DNA from: Gammaproteobacteria bacterium
GTDB taxonomy: Bacteria > Pseudomonadota > Gammaproteobacteria > Enterobacterales > Alteromonadaceae
Assembly (NCBI GenBank): GCA_018222985.1
Contig: JAAEZG010000011.1
Span: forward strand, 1 to 64,000
DNA length: 64,000 bases
Reading direction: 5' to 3'
A model generated the notes under the pieces. That model was not told the origin of the DNA and made no database searches. It saw only the letters and a list, made by a program, of their open reading frames with translations. The translations under genes and the position numbers were made by a program. Positions 35,977 to 45,538 of this stretch are shown here, piece by piece (the first letter of the stretch is position 1; every line of letters starts with the position of its first letter).

Positions 35977-36767
35977 GTACTTTTGAATCAATAATTCTTG
36001 CGTTAATTCAAGGTTTTACTGAGTTTTTACCGATTTCTAGTTCGGCCCATTTGATATTGCCTTCACAATTGCTGGGTTGGGAAGACCAAGGGTTGGCATT
36101 CGACGTTGCGGTGCATGTGGGCACCTTGTTAGCGGTCATGCTGTATTTTCGCGAAGAAGTTGGCCAGCTGATTGTCAATTGGTTTGCCAGTTTGCGTGGC
36201 CAGCATAACGCTCATAGTCGCTTAGCTTGGTTGATTATTTGGGCGACCATACCAGCCGGATTAGCCGGGTTGTTCGGCAGCGACTTGGTTGAAAACGCTG
36301 CGCGCTCGGCGCTGGTCATAGCCACTACAACCGTGGTGTTTGGCTTATTACTTTGGTTTGCCGATGCTCGTGCATCGCAGCGTCAAGGTATTGAGCAGCT
36401 GACACTGCGCCAAGCTATTTTTGTCGGTATTGCCCAAGCATTAGCATTAATTCCGGGTACGTCGCGTTCTGGTATTACCATGACGGCGGGCATGATGCTT
36501 GGCCTAACCAAAACCGACGCCGCGCGCTTCAGTTTCTTGCTTTCAATACCAATTATTATTATGGCTGGTGGCTATCAAGGTCTGAAGCTGGTGCAGACGC
36601 CAGAGCCGGTAGCGTGGTTACCCGTGGTGGTTGGCATGGTTACCTCATTTATTGCCGCTTATGTGTGTATTCACGTGTTTCTTCAGGTGATTAGCCGCAT
36701 GGGCATGCTGCCCTTTGTTATTTATCGTTTAGCTTTGGGCGCATTATTATTTTTCTGGTTTAATTAA
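35973..36767 (+). CDS. uppP: Undecaprenyl-diphosphatase UppP (BacA)
   Basis: UppP removes a phosphate from undecaprenyl diphosphate so that the lipid carrier for cell-wall sugars can be reused. It is a membrane protein of about eight helices with [11 protein letters not shown] and the PGTSRSGIT motif that form the active site. The start is GTG at 35973 (264 residues): it overlaps the folK stop as GTGA, is preceded at 10 bases by AGGGA, and matches the family start. A TTG at 35952 is the only upstream option. The 3' end overlaps cca by eight bases in convergent orientation. Confidence 0.93.
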   Translation: MSTFESIILALIQGFTEFLPISSSAHLILPSQLLGWEDQGLAFDVAVHVGTLLAVMLYFREEVGQLIVNWFASLRGQHNAHSRLAWLIIWATIPAGLAGLFGSDLVENAARSALVIATTTVVFGLLLWFADARASQRQGIEQLTLRQAIFVGIAQALALIPGTSRSGITMTAGMMLGLTKTDAARFSFLLSIPIIIMAGGYQGLKLVQTPEPVAWLPVVVGMVTSFIAAYVCIHVFLQVISRMGMLPFVIYRLALGALLFFWFN

Positions 36768-37896
36768 CACCGTCAATGTCGCGCCAGTGAGCCTCAATTA
36801 ACTGTTGCTGCTGCTGGCGAATGGCTTCACCAATGGCTGGGCCAGCTAATTGCTGCTGGCGCTCGGCTGCACTGGCAATCACCTCACGCGCGCTCACCGA
36901 CAGAGCTTGTTCGTAGAGTTTTAATAACGCTTGGGCGGTATCTGCGGTCATTCCCAGTGCCTGCCACACCCCAACTAGCTGCAAAAATTGCTCTTTGCGA
37001 CGCCATCCGTCGGCTTTACCAATGGTATTAAAAAACCACTGAGGACTGAGCCGTTGCGTTACCGAGTAAGCTGTTTGGAATGCGCTGTTGGCAAGTTTCG
37101 CATAGGCGTTGGGTAGCTTGAGTCTTTGGACCAGTTGTTCATGTTCACTCGATGTCAGGGCTAAACAGGTTAATACCCAACACATTTGCGCCAGTTGCTC
37201 GGCATTGAAATGGCGTGGCAATCGACTCAGCTGTTCACCCAATTTCGAAATATCCAGCTTATCGGCTAGTGGCGTGAACCATGGCGACCAGGCCTGAGCA
37301 TCAGCAATAGCCTGCCAAAACACATGCATATGATTGGTATGCAGAGCTTTTTCGGTTTCTCGCCAAACTCGTTCGGCCGGAAGCTCAGCAAGCTCCCCGC
37401 TGGCGCTGATGGTGCGCATTAAGGTCAAGGTTTCTGGCGCAATTGTAAAGCCATCATCCGCGAAACGCGCAGCGAAGCGAGCAACACGCAATACTCGTAA
37501 CGGATCTTCAACAAATGCTTCTGACACATGGCGAAGCTGGCGCGCTTGAATATCGGCTAAGCCGTTATATGGATCGATCAGCTCTCCACTGTCGCTTTGC
37601 GCAATGGCATTAATGGTTAAATCGCGGCGCTGTAAGTCGGCTTCTAGGGTCACGTCAGGTGCCGCATAAACGGTAAAGCCGGTATACCCTTTGGCGGTTT
37701 TGCGTTCGGTGCGCGCAAGGGCGTACTCTTCACCCGTCTGCGGGTGCAGAAATACCGGAAAGTCTTTACCCACTTGTCGAAACCCGCGCTTGAGCATGTC
37801 ATCAACCGTACTGCCAACCACCACGAAATCACGTTCGTGAACTGGTTTATTCAGCAACGCATCGCGAACGGCACCACCGACCAAATAAATTTCCAC
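36760..37896 (-). CDS. cca: CCA-adding tRNA nucleotidyltransferase lacking the HD domain
   Basis: This enzyme builds or repairs the 3' CCA end of tRNAs without a template. It is a class II nucleotidyltransferase: GGAVRDALL at residues 7-15, the metal-binding carboxylates Glu21 and Asp23 in ERDFVVVGS (E. coli has Asp21 and Asp23), the RRDLTINA template motif near 109, and [16 protein letters not shown] near 151. The C-terminal HD phosphohydrolase domain of the 412-residue E. coli enzyme is missing; the protein ends at 378 with a glutamine-rich helical tail. The 2',3'-cyclic phosphatase and phosphodiesterase side activities are therefore not expected. Confidence 0.92.
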   Translation of the reverse strand: MEIYLVGGAVRDALLNKPVHERDFVVVGSTVDDMLKRGFRQVGKDFPVFLHPQTGEEYALARTERKTAKGYTGFTVYAAPDVTLEADLQRRDLTINAIAQSDSGELIDPYNGLADIQARQLRHVSEAFVEDPLRVLRVARFAARFADDGFTIAPETLTLMRTISASGELAELPAERVWRETEKALHTNHMHVFWQAIADAQAWSPWFTPLADKLDISKLGEQLSRLPRHFNAEQLAQMCWVLTCLALTSSEHEQLVQRLKLPNAYAKLANSAFQTAYSVTQRLSPQWFFNTIGKADGWRRKEQFLQLVGVWQALGMTADTAQALLKLYEQALSVSAREVIASAAERQQQLAGPAIGEAIRQQQQQLIEAHWRDIDGVN

Positions 37897-38001
37897 GCGA
37901 ACTCCTAATAAAATTTTACCGATGATCGCGAATCACTAGCCCTGATGCAAGTGAGTCGTTACACTGTTCTTCACTATACCAATGCTTGCAGTGATTTTGC
38001 T

Positions 38002-39495
38002 ATGTATCTGAACTACTTTGGTCTGCATGCGGAACCGTTTTCAATTGCACCAGACCCACAATTTTTATATTTAAGTGAGCGCCATCAAGAAGCTCTCGCT
38101 CATTTAAGCTATGGCTTGCAAGGTAGCGGCGGCTTTATATTGCTGACCGGCGAAGTGGGCACAGGTAAAACCACGGTGTCTCGAGCGCTGCTTGAGCAGT
38201 TACCTGAGCACACGCAAACAGCTTTTATTCTGAACCCGATGCTCAATGCTATTGAATTGCTTGCAACGCTATGCGACGAGTTTGGTATTGACTACAACGA
38301 GCACGAAGCTACAGCCAAGCAACTCACTGATAAGCTCAGTCAATTTTTGCTGTCTGCACATGCCCAAAATCAGCAATGCGTGGTGCTAATTGATGAAGCC
38401 CAGCATTTGCAACCGCAAGTGTTGGAGCAGTTACGTCTACTGACCAATTTAGAAACCAACCAACATAAATTATTGCGCGTTATTCTGATTGGCCAACCGG
38501 AACTGCAAGACTTGTTGCGACGTCGCGAATTAAGGCAGTTAGCGCAACGCATTACGGCTCGTTACCATTTATTACCGCTGCAATTTGCCGACAGTGAGCG
38601 CTATATAAACTATCGCTTACAAGTTGCTGGTGCGCAGCGTGGGCTATTTGATGCTAGCGCAATTAAAAAGGTTCATCAGGCTAGTGAAGGGATTCCGCGA
38701 CGGTTGAACTTGTTGTGTGACCGCGCATTGTTAGCCGCGTATAACGATCAACAACCGGTCGTTAGTGCGAAACATATTAAAATTGCAGTGCAGGAACTTG
38801 ATGGTGATGCGGGTACTGCGAGTGCAATGCCAGGGGCATCACGTCGCTTTACGCAGGTTCTTTCGCTCAGTTTATGGTTTCTTATTGTGGCCGCAAGCGT
38901 GGCGGCCGGTACTTGGTGGTTGCAAGCGCAAAAGAATAGCGCCAGTGTCGCCACGACAGCGGTCCAAATTGAGCCAGTAAAACCCGCTGCTGTGGAGGCC
39001 CTTGCACAGGCTTGGCAGTTGCCAAAACCACCAACTAGTACCGATTTTTGTCAGTGGATACAAAAGTTTGAGTTGATGTGTATCGCGGGAAGCGCACGTT
39101 ATGACCAAATTGTGAAAGTGAATCTACCGCATTTGTTGGTATTAACCGACAACAAATATCAATTTATTGGCAGCAGCACTCAACAGCCGGCTGAGAATTG
39201 GACCGGCGAGTTTGTCTTGGTCGTTGCGCAACCGCCCGGGTATACCTTAGCCGAGGCTGAAGCGGAAGGCTCTGTATATCAGCAATGGTTGGCACATCAA
39301 TTAGCACAAGCGCTACGAGCCGACCCGCTGCAAGCAAGCAAGCCTCTGGAACAGCAGTTACAACGCTTGCAAATAGCCAAAGGCTTAAGTGTCACGAGCA
39401 AACTAGATGCATTGACGCTGGCCTGGTTAATTTCACATAGTGAGCTCGGTGGGCCTCGGCTGACAGCAACCGCAGCTATAACAGAGGTGCGCTAA
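38002..39495 (+). CDS. GspA/ExeA-like AAA ATPase
   Basis: This resembles ExeA (GspA), the ATPase that with ExeB helps place the type II secretion secretin ring through the cell wall. It has the start MYLNYFGLHAEPFSIAPDP, Walker A GEVGTGKTT and Walker B VVLIDEAQ, an AAA lid region, then a single membrane helix near residues 285-305 (SLWFLIVAASVAAGTWWL), and a periplasmic domain which may bind peptidoglycan. The MSHA-pilus protein MshM has a similar ATPase, but the following gspB-like gene argues for GspA. I use the ATG at 38002 because it matches relatives; the frame is open to 37945 and neither ATG has a clear ribosome site. Confidence 0.8.
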   Translation: MYLNYFGLHAEPFSIAPDPQFLYLSERHQEALAHLSYGLQGSGGFILLTGEVGTGKTTVSRALLEQLPEHTQTAFILNPMLNAIELLATLCDEFGIDYNEHEATAKQLTDKLSQFLLSAHAQNQQCVVLIDEAQHLQPQVLEQLRLLTNLETNQHKLLRVILIGQPELQDLLRRRELRQLAQRITARYHLLPLQFADSERYINYRLQVAGAQRGLFDASAIKKVHQASEGIPRRLNLLCDRALLAAYNDQQPVVSAKHIKIAVQELDGDAGTASAMPGASRRFTQVLSLSLWFLIVAASVAAGTWWLQAQKNSASVATTAVQIEPVKPAAVEALAQAWQLPKPPTSTDFCQWIQKFELMCIAGSARYDQIVKVNLPHLLVLTDNKYQFIGSSTQQPAENWTGEFVLVVAQPPGYTLAEAEAEGSVYQQWLAHQLAQALRADPLQASKPLEQQLQRLQIAKGLSVTSKLDALTLAWLISHSELGGPRLTATAAITEVR

Positions 39496-40286
39496 TGTCA
39501 TCAGTGCTAAAAGCGTTAAAGAATCAATCGTCACCACTTGTGCAAGGTTCATCCGACGTGCGCCTGCAATCTGCAAAAGTGCTTAGCACGGGGGCACCGC
39601 GAGTACTATTGTGGTTGGTGATGCTCGTACTTGCCGGGGTGTTAGGTTGGTTGGCGGTGCAGTGGATGCCGTATTATCGCGCAGAAGCTGAAGCTACGTC
39701 TAAAGTCGAATTAGAAGCATTAGAGCGTGATCAGCGGCCGTCTGCTGCCGTTCAGGCGCAATACCAGCTTGGAGACATGGCGACAATCAAAACGCCACAG
39801 TGGCCCGCTATGGCAACCGACAGCGCTATGGCAACCGATGTCGCGAATGCCAGCCTTCCGCAGCAGGCTCAAAGCACTGAGCAAGGGGCCACTACAGCTC
39901 AACAAAGAGACAATCAAAGCCCCGTTAACGACAACCAGGCAATTGATTTAAGTCAAATATCTCCGCAATTACTCAGTGCCTTTGAAAGTGCCCTTGCTGA
40001 AGGGGAGAATGGCGGTGACGCCGACAATTTGAACCGCAGTGTAGTGCCGGAACTGGATCAATTGGCCCCCTCGTTTCGGCGCACAATTCCCAGCTTTAGT
40101 TATGACGGACACCAGTACTCATCGCGGCCACAGGGGCGTTGGATTGAATTAAGTGGGGTGCGACTTTTTGAAGGGGAGCGCTTTGAAGGGTTGACGGTAT
40201 TGACTATCGCACCCGCGCACGTTGTGTTCGTGAAAGACAACCAAGCATTCTCGCAGCCAGCACTAGAAGACTGGACAAAGCCCTAG
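39495..40286 (+). CDS. GspB-like type II secretion assembly protein
   Basis: The partner of the GspA-like ATPase. The 263-residue protein has a short cytoplasmic N-terminus (MSSVLKALKNQ), one membrane helix near 38-56, a variable polar linker rich in Gln and Ala, and a C-terminal GspB domain from about 200 with the HQYSSRPQGRWIELSGVRLFEGE block. In Aeromonas the A-B pair spans inner membrane and wall. Stop and start overlap as TAATG. A 15-base direct repeat (39806-39820 and 39824-39838) within the linker adds an in-frame six-residue duplication. No other gsp gene is in the window. Confidence 0.78.
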   Translation: MSSVLKALKNQSSPLVQGSSDVRLQSAKVLSTGAPRVLLWLVMLVLAGVLGWLAVQWMPYYRAEAEATSKVELEALERDQRPSAAVQAQYQLGDMATIKTPQWPAMATDSAMATDVANASLPQQAQSTEQGATTAQQRDNQSPVNDNQAIDLSQISPQLLSAFESALAEGENGGDADNLNRSVVPELDQLAPSFRRTIPSFSYDGHQYSSRPQGRWIELSGVRLFEGERFEGLTVLTIAPAHVVFVKDNQAFSQPALEDWTKP

Positions 40287-40312
40287 GTTATCTGATATTA
40301 AAACACCTGTTT
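40272..40312 (+). promoter_or_regulatory. Candidate promoter and PsrA-like operator before acyl-CoA dehydrogenase
   Basis: AAAC-ACCT-GTTT (40301-40312) fits the AAAC-N(2-4)-GTTT core described for PsrA, a TetR-type fatty-acid regulator of gammaproteobacteria. A TGGACA (40272-40277) and TATTAA (40296-40301) pair with 18-base spacing would place the operator at the transcription start. Both elements are inferred by eye. Confidence 0.4.
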
Positions 40313-40380
40313 AAATCCATTGTTTGATTTCGTGCGGAATGACTCCCGACGAAATTACCGTAACTTAAAGAGGTGTTGTC

Positions 40381-42156
40381 ATGGCGGACTATCGTGTTCC
40401 TCGCGAAGACATGCAGTTTGTGCTGCAAGACGTATTCCAAGTAGATAAAGACTGGGCGCAGTTTGGTGAATTAGCCGAACTAGATATGGAAACAGCCGTT
40501 GCCATTATTGATGAAGGCGCCAAGCTAGCCGAAACCTTAATTGCACCAAACGCGCGTGCCGCCGACGAAGAAGGCGTGCAATTTAACGATGGCGTTGTAA
40601 CTACCCCCAAAGGCTACAAAGAAAACTTTAAACAGCTAGCTGAGGGCGGCTGGGTAGGTGTGACCGCAAACCCTGAGTTTGGTGGCATGGGCCTACCGAA
40701 AAGTATCTCTGCACAATACGAAGAAATGCTCTGCGCTGCTGACATTTCGTTTTCTTTGTACTCTGGCTTAACCGCCGGCGCCATTATGACTATTGATCAA
40801 CACGGCGACGACGCACTTAAAGCCACCTATCTTGAAAAGATGATTAGCGGACAATGGACCGGCTCAATGTGTTTGACGGAGCCGCATGCAGGCACAGACT
40901 TAGGCATTATTCGTTCAAAAGCCGTTCCGAACGATGACGGCAGTTTTGCCATCTCGGGTACTAAAATATTTATTACCGGCGGCGAACATGACCTTGCAGA
41001 AAACATTGTGCATTTGGTGTTAGCTAAATTGCCTGACGCGCCAGCCGGCAGCAAGGGCATTAGTTTGTTCCTAGTGCCTAAGTTTTTAGTGAACCAAGAC
41101 GGTAGCTTAGGCGAACGCAATGGCGTGACCTGTGGTTCTATTGAACACAAAATGGGTATTCACGCGTCGGCTACCTGCGTATTAAATTTTGATGGCGCAA
41201 GGGGCTGGCTTGTCGGTGAGCCTCACAAAGGCCTACCAGCCATGTTTACCATGATGAACTATGAGCGATTAGGGGTAGGTATTCAGGGCTTAGGCGCTGC
41301 CGCGCGCTCGTATCAAAATGCTCTGGAATATGCACAAGACCGTATTCAAGGGCGCGGTGCCAAAGCGACTCGCGACATGGCTAAAGAAGCTGATCCGTTA
41401 ATTGTGCACGGTGATGTTCGCCGCATGCTGTTAACTATGAAGGCCTTTGTTGAAGGCGGTCGGGCGTTCTCAACCTACGTCGGGCAGCAACTAGATATTG
41501 CTAAGTACGCGCAAGACCCAGCGCAAAAAGCACGTGCCGAAGCATTAGTGCAATTGCTAACACCGGTTGCTAAAGCGTTTTTAACGGACACCGGATTCGA
41601 AGCGACGGTTATCGGCCAGCAAGTATTTGGCGGCCACGGGTTTATTCGTGAGTGGGGGCAAGAGCAACTGGTGCGTGATGCTCGTATTGCCCAAATTTAC
41701 GAAGGCACTAACGGCATTCAAGCGTTAGACTTGCTAGGCCGCAAAGTTGCGGGCTCGCGCGGTGAAATGCTCAAGCCATTGCTAGATGATATTCAGGCGT
41801 TGTTAGCACAACCGCAAGCTGGCTTAGAAAAAGAGTATCAGCAGCTTGCACAAGCAACGCAACTTGTTGCCGACGTCACCAAAAACGTTCTGACTAAAGT
41901 TGCTGATGATGAAAATATTATCAATAGCGTAGCGGTTGAGTACTTGTATTTGATTGGCTATGTGGCTTTTGCATACATGTGGTTGCGCATGGCAAAAGTG
42001 GCTGAGCCACTGATTGGCGAGCGTCCGTATTTAGCCAGTAAAGTAAAAACTGCGAAGTTCTATATGGCGCGTATTTTGCCACGTATTCATGGCTTAGTAG
42101 GTGTTATTGAAGACGGTAGTGAGAGTTTATACATGCATGAAGTGGGCGAGTTTTAA
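40381..42156 (+). CDS. Acyl-CoA dehydrogenase, about 590-residue (DmdC-like) type
   Basis: This FAD enzyme oxidises an acyl-CoA to the trans-2-enoyl-CoA, the first step of beta-oxidation. Domains: N-terminal helical part, middle beta domain with MCLTEPHAGTDLG near 160 that binds FAD, C-terminal domain with the FAD-contacting QVFGGHGFIREWGQEQ and the YEGTNGIQALDL block with catalytic-site Glu. The final 130 residues are the extra helical module of this long subfamily, which includes 3-methylmercaptopropionyl-CoA dehydrogenase (DmdC) and FadE5-like enzymes. Substrate cannot be assigned. An AGAGG ribosome site lies upstream. It converges on putA through a perfect hairpin. Confidence 0.88.
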   Translation: MADYRVPREDMQFVLQDVFQVDKDWAQFGELAELDMETAVAIIDEGAKLAETLIAPNARAADEEGVQFNDGVVTTPKGYKENFKQLAEGGWVGVTANPEFGGMGLPKSISAQYEEMLCAADISFSLYSGLTAGAIMTIDQHGDDALKATYLEKMISGQWTGSMCLTEPHAGTDLGIIRSKAVPNDDGSFAISGTKIFITGGEHDLAENIVHLVLAKLPDAPAGSKGISLFLVPKFLVNQDGSLGERNGVTCGSIEHKMGIHASATCVLNFDGARGWLVGEPHKGLPAMFTMMNYERLGVGIQGLGAAARSYQNALEYAQDRIQGRGAKATRDMAKEADPLIVHGDVRRMLLTMKAFVEGGRAFSTYVGQQLDIAKYAQDPAQKARAEALVQLLTPVAKAFLTDTGFEATVIGQQVFGGHGFIREWGQEQLVRDARIAQIYEGTNGIQALDLLGRKVAGSRGEMLKPLLDDIQALLAQPQAGLEKEYQQLAQATQLVADVTKNVLTKVADDENIINSVAVEYLYLIGYVAFAYMWLRMAKVAEPLIGERPYLASKVKTAKFYMARILPRIHGLVGVIEDGSESLYMHEVGEF

Positions 42157-42186
42157 TCGCCCACACCATGTTGGCTACTTGTAGCG

Positions 42187-42218
42187 CTTGTTGTCGTTAG
42201 TCACCTAACGACAACAAG
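42187..42218. terminator. Perfect 14-base-pair hairpin at the acyl-CoA dehydrogenase / putA junction
   Basis: CTTGTTGTCGTTAG (42187-42200) is an exact complement of 42205-42218, with a TCAC loop. It covers the last codons and stop of putA and lies 31 bases after the acyl-CoA dehydrogenase stop. No T-run follows on either strand. Confidence 0.7.
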
Positions 42219-45200
42219 GTTGCGTTACCACCTACAGCGGTAATGTTGTTGGTGCGAGTTTTCTCGGTAACAAAGCTCGTCAAGTAGTGAGGACCACCAG
42301 CTTTCGGGCCAGTACCCGACATACCACGACCACCAAATGGTTGAACGCCAACCACAGCACCAATTTGGTTACGGTTGATGTACACGTTACCCACATCAAT
42401 GCGACGCGCAATATCTGCTGCAAAGGTTTCGTTGCGACTATGAATACCGAAGGTTAAACCGAAACCGGTATCATTTATGCTTTGAATAACCGTGTCGAGC
42501 TCGCTCGTTTTGTAACGAATAACGTGCAAAATTGGGCCAAAGTTTTCTTTCACCAACTGGTTAATATTGTCAATTTCAATGGCGGTTGGTGCCACGAAAG
42601 TACCGCCGTTGGTGTATTCAGGCATGGGTGCACGGGCAATGAGGCGGCCAGCTTGTGAAATGTCGTTCACATGCTGCTCAAGGTTGCTTTTCGCCACGCC
42701 GTCAATCACTGGGCCTACATCGGTTTCATGCAAAATAGGGTCGCCAACTTTAAGTTCTGCCATAGCGCCTTTCAGCAAGTCGGTGACGCGGTCGGCAATG
42801 TCGTCTTGCACAAATAGAACTCGTAATGCCGAGCAACGCTGACCCGCGCTCTTGAATGCGCTCGCCACAATATCAGTGACTGCTTGCTCAGGCAGGGCAG
42901 TTGAGTCGATCAACATAGCGTTCTGACCGCCGGTTTCTGCAATCAATGGGACAATTGCGCGGGTACGAGCTGCTAATGCACGGTTAATGGCTTGTGCTGT
43001 ATAGGTTGAACCAGTAAAGCACACCCCACCAATTTCTTCTTGCGACACCAAGAAGCTACCCACTTCAGCGCCGCTACCCGGCATAAAGTGCAATACATCA
43101 CCCGGAATACCAGCTTCCAAAGCTAGCTGTACCGCGCGGAATGCAATAAGGCCGGTTTGTTCTGCAGGTTTTGCAATAACACAGTTACCTGTTACTAGGG
43201 CGGCTGCCACTTGGCCTAAGAAAATGGCAAGTGGGAAGTTCCATGGGCTAATGCAAATAAAGGTACCGCGGCCTTGCACGAATAGTTCGTTGGTTTCGCC
43301 AGTAGGGCCCGGTAAGGTAGTGCCTTCGCCCATAAGCTCACGTGCTTGCTGCGCGTAATAACGACAGAAGTCAACGGCTTCACGAATTTCGTCAATACCG
43401 TCTTGTAGGCTTTTGCCTGCTTCAACGCTACATAAAGCGATTAACTCAATGCGATTTGCCTCAAGCAAATCAGCGAGTTTTTCCAATGCGCTTGCACGTA
43501 CTTCGACGTCAGTGTCACGCCAGCGACGATAGGCCGCATTAGCGCTCTTCAATGCTTGCTCGGCTAACGCTTTGTCACCCCAACAAATAGTACCAATATG
43601 GTGGCTGGTGTTTTGTGGGCTATGAATGGCCACTTTGTGATGCGCGTCCACTACGTCGCCGTTAACAATCGGGCCACCTTGCCATTGCTTGTCGCGGTAC
43701 TGGTGTACGGCATTAATAAAATCATCAGCTTGTGAGTGAATGTTCATATTCAGTCCTAACGAGTTTTTCCGATCGCCAAAAATTTGCGTCGGTAGTGGAA
43801 TTTTATGGTTCGCGAAATGCTCATGTTTCAGCATTGTGTGTAGCGGGTGCTCGGTTAATTCAGCAACCGGTGTTTGTGGGTCAACCAGTTTGTGCACAAA
43901 TGACGTATTTGCACCATTTTCGAGTAGACGGCGAACCAAATAAGGCAGTAGATCTTTGTGGGCACCCACCGGCGCATAAATACGTACCGTGATGTTTTCA
44001 TCTTGCTCCAACAAGGTGTCATACAAGTCATCACCCATGCCATGCAAACGCTGGAACTCAATGCGGCGCTGATATGTTGCATTTAAATCGCGAATGGCCA
44101 CCACCGTTTGCGCGTTGTGTGTGGCAAATTGTGGATAGATGGCACCGTCCGTTGCTGGGCTCATTAAGTAATGTGCACAGGCTAAGTACGACACGTCGGT
44201 ATTGGCTTTGCGGGTGTAAACAGGGTAGCCAGACAAGCCATTCACTTGGCATAGCTTAATTTCGGTATCCCAGTAGGCACCTTTAACCAAACGCACAGGA
44301 ATTTCATCGCCACACTCGCGGGCTAACGCGGTGACCCAGCACAATACTGGTAACGCCCGTTTTGAATACGCCTGCACCACTAAGCCAAAGCGTGGCCAGC
44401 CTTTACATACGCCACTGCGGTAGACTTTTTCGAACAGCTCTAATGACAGCTCTAAGCGGTCCATTTCTTCGGCGTCAATACTCACGCCAACGTCAGCCTC
44501 TTTGGCAAGCTTCACTAATTCAGTCAAGCTTTGGGCAAGTTCGGTTAGTACACGCTCATGATTAGCAACTTCGTAACGCGGGTGTAGCGCTGACAATTTA
44601 ATTGAAATGGTCGGTCGCGGCGCGTTCGGGTTATTGAAGTTCTCTTTGCCAACAACTTTAATGGAGTTGACATAATCAGCATGATAACGGCGTGCGTCAG
44701 CCATGGTTAATGCTGCTTCACCGAGCATGTCATAAGAATGGGTATAACCTTTGTCGCGGTTATTGCGACTGTTTTTCAGTGCTTCTTCAATGGTTCGGCC
44801 CAGTACGAACTGCGTCCCCATAATACGCATCGCCGCGTACGTGGCTTTGCGTACCACAGGCGAGCTTAAACGGCGCACCATACGGCGAAATACACCGCGT
44901 GGCGTTTCCATTGGCTTACCAGTTGGGTTAATGACGTTGTTGGTTAACGCTAATCCCCAAGTGCCGCTGTTGACTAGCCATGAGGCGCTTTGGCCCATAT
45001 GTTTGTGCCAGTCACCGCCGGATAATCGGTCTTGAATAAGCGCGTCAGCAGTTGTGGCATCTGGAATACGCAGCAATGCTTCTGCCAAACACATCAGAAT
45101 AATGCCTTCTTTGGTGTCAAGGCTGTATTCTTGCAAAAACGCATCTACGCCACCGCCATCAGCACGGTCGCGAACTTTATTCACTAAATTAGCTGCCGCT

Positions 45201-45364
45201 TGGGTTACGCGCTCAAGATTTTCGTTGTCTTGAGGCACAAGGGGCAACAGCTCACGCAAATAAGCATCTTCATCGACTAAATAGTTGTCGGTGATGGCTT
45301 GTTGGAGTCGACCAAGGTCGGCGCCGGTATACTGAGCCGCAAGTACTTCACTCGCTTTAAACAT
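42197..45364 (-). CDS. putA: Bifunctional proline dehydrogenase / glutamate semialdehyde dehydrogenase PutA
   Basis: PutA converts proline to glutamate in two channelled steps: an FAD proline dehydrogenase feeding electrons to the respiratory chain, then an NAD aldehyde dehydrogenase. The barrel domain runs from about residue 190 to 510 (MRIMGTQFVLG, RLVKGAYWDTEI, YAPVGAHKDLLPYLVRRLLENG). The aldehyde dehydrogenase domain covers about 580-1030 with PWNFPLAIF and the nucleophile in SAGQRCSALR. The 1055-residue protein lacks the ribbon-helix-helix repressor domain of E. coli PutA and the extra C-terminal domain of 1,300-residue forms, so it is a bifunctional (type A) enzyme that cannot repress itself. 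A ribosome site AGGAG lies five bases upstream. Confidence 0.95.
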   Translation of the reverse strand: MFKASEVLAAQYTGADLGRLQQAITDNYLVDEDAYLRELLPLVPQDNENLERVTQAAANLVNKVRDRADGGGVDAFLQEYSLDTKEGIILMCLAEALLRIPDATTADALIQDRLSGGDWHKHMGQSASWLVNSGTWGLALTNNVINPTGKPMETPRGVFRRMVRRLSSPVVRKATYAAMRIMGTQFVLGRTIEEALKNSRNNRDKGYTHSYDMLGEAALTMADARRYHADYVNSIKVVGKENFNNPNAPRPTISIKLSALHPRYEVANHERVLTELAQSLTELVKLAKEADVGVSIDAEEMDRLELSLELFEKVYRSGVCKGWPRFGLVVQAYSKRALPVLCWVTALARECGDEIPVRLVKGAYWDTEIKLCQVNGLSGYPVYTRKANTDVSYLACAHYLMSPATDGAIYPQFATHNAQTVVAIRDLNATYQRRIEFQRLHGMGDDLYDTLLEQDENITVRIYAPVGAHKDLLPYLVRRLLENGANTSFVHKLVDPQTPVAELTEHPLHTMLKHEHFANHKIPLPTQIFGDRKNSLGLNMNIHSQADDFINAVHQYRDKQWQGGPIVNGDVVDAHHKVAIHSPQNTSHHIGTICWGDKALAEQALKSANAAYRRWRDTDVEVRASALEKLADLLEANRIELIALCSVEAGKSLQDGIDEIREAVDFCRYYAQQARELMGEGTTLPGPTGETNELFVQGRGTFICISPWNFPLAIFLGQVAAALVTGNCVIAKPAEQTGLIAFRAVQLALEAGIPGDVLHFMPGSGAEVGSFLVSQEEIGGVCFTGSTYTAQAINRALAARTRAIVPLIAETGGQNAMLIDSTALPEQAVTDIVASAFKSAGQRCSALRVLFVQDDIADRVTDLLKGAMAELKVGDPILHETDVGPVIDGVAKSNLEQHVNDISQAGRLIARAPMPEYTNGGTFVAPTAIEIDNINQLVKENFGPILHVIRYKTSELDTVIQSINDTGFGLTFGIHSRNETFAADIARRIDVGNVYINRNQIGAVVGVQPFGGRGMSGTGPKAGGPHYLTSFVTEKTRTNNITAVGGNATLLSLGD

Positions 45365-45417
45365 AGCATCTCCTGTAGGACTCAGCCCAAGGCTGGCGGT
45401 GACATATTTCGGGCGCC

Positions 45418-45445
45418 AGTATATGACTTTTTGGGCGCGCGTAAA
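45418..45445 (-). promoter_or_regulatory. Promoter of putA
   Basis: On the minus strand TTTACG (45440-45445) and TATACT (45418-45423) are 16 bases apart, giving a leader of about 45 bases to the putA start. Confidence 0.5.
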
Positions 45446-45538
45446 GCCTGTCTGATCACATTTTTTTGTTACTTCATCGAGACCGATTAATTGCGCCCAC
45501 GGTGCATTTTTTGTGCAGCTCTGTCAAGCCCATTTCAG

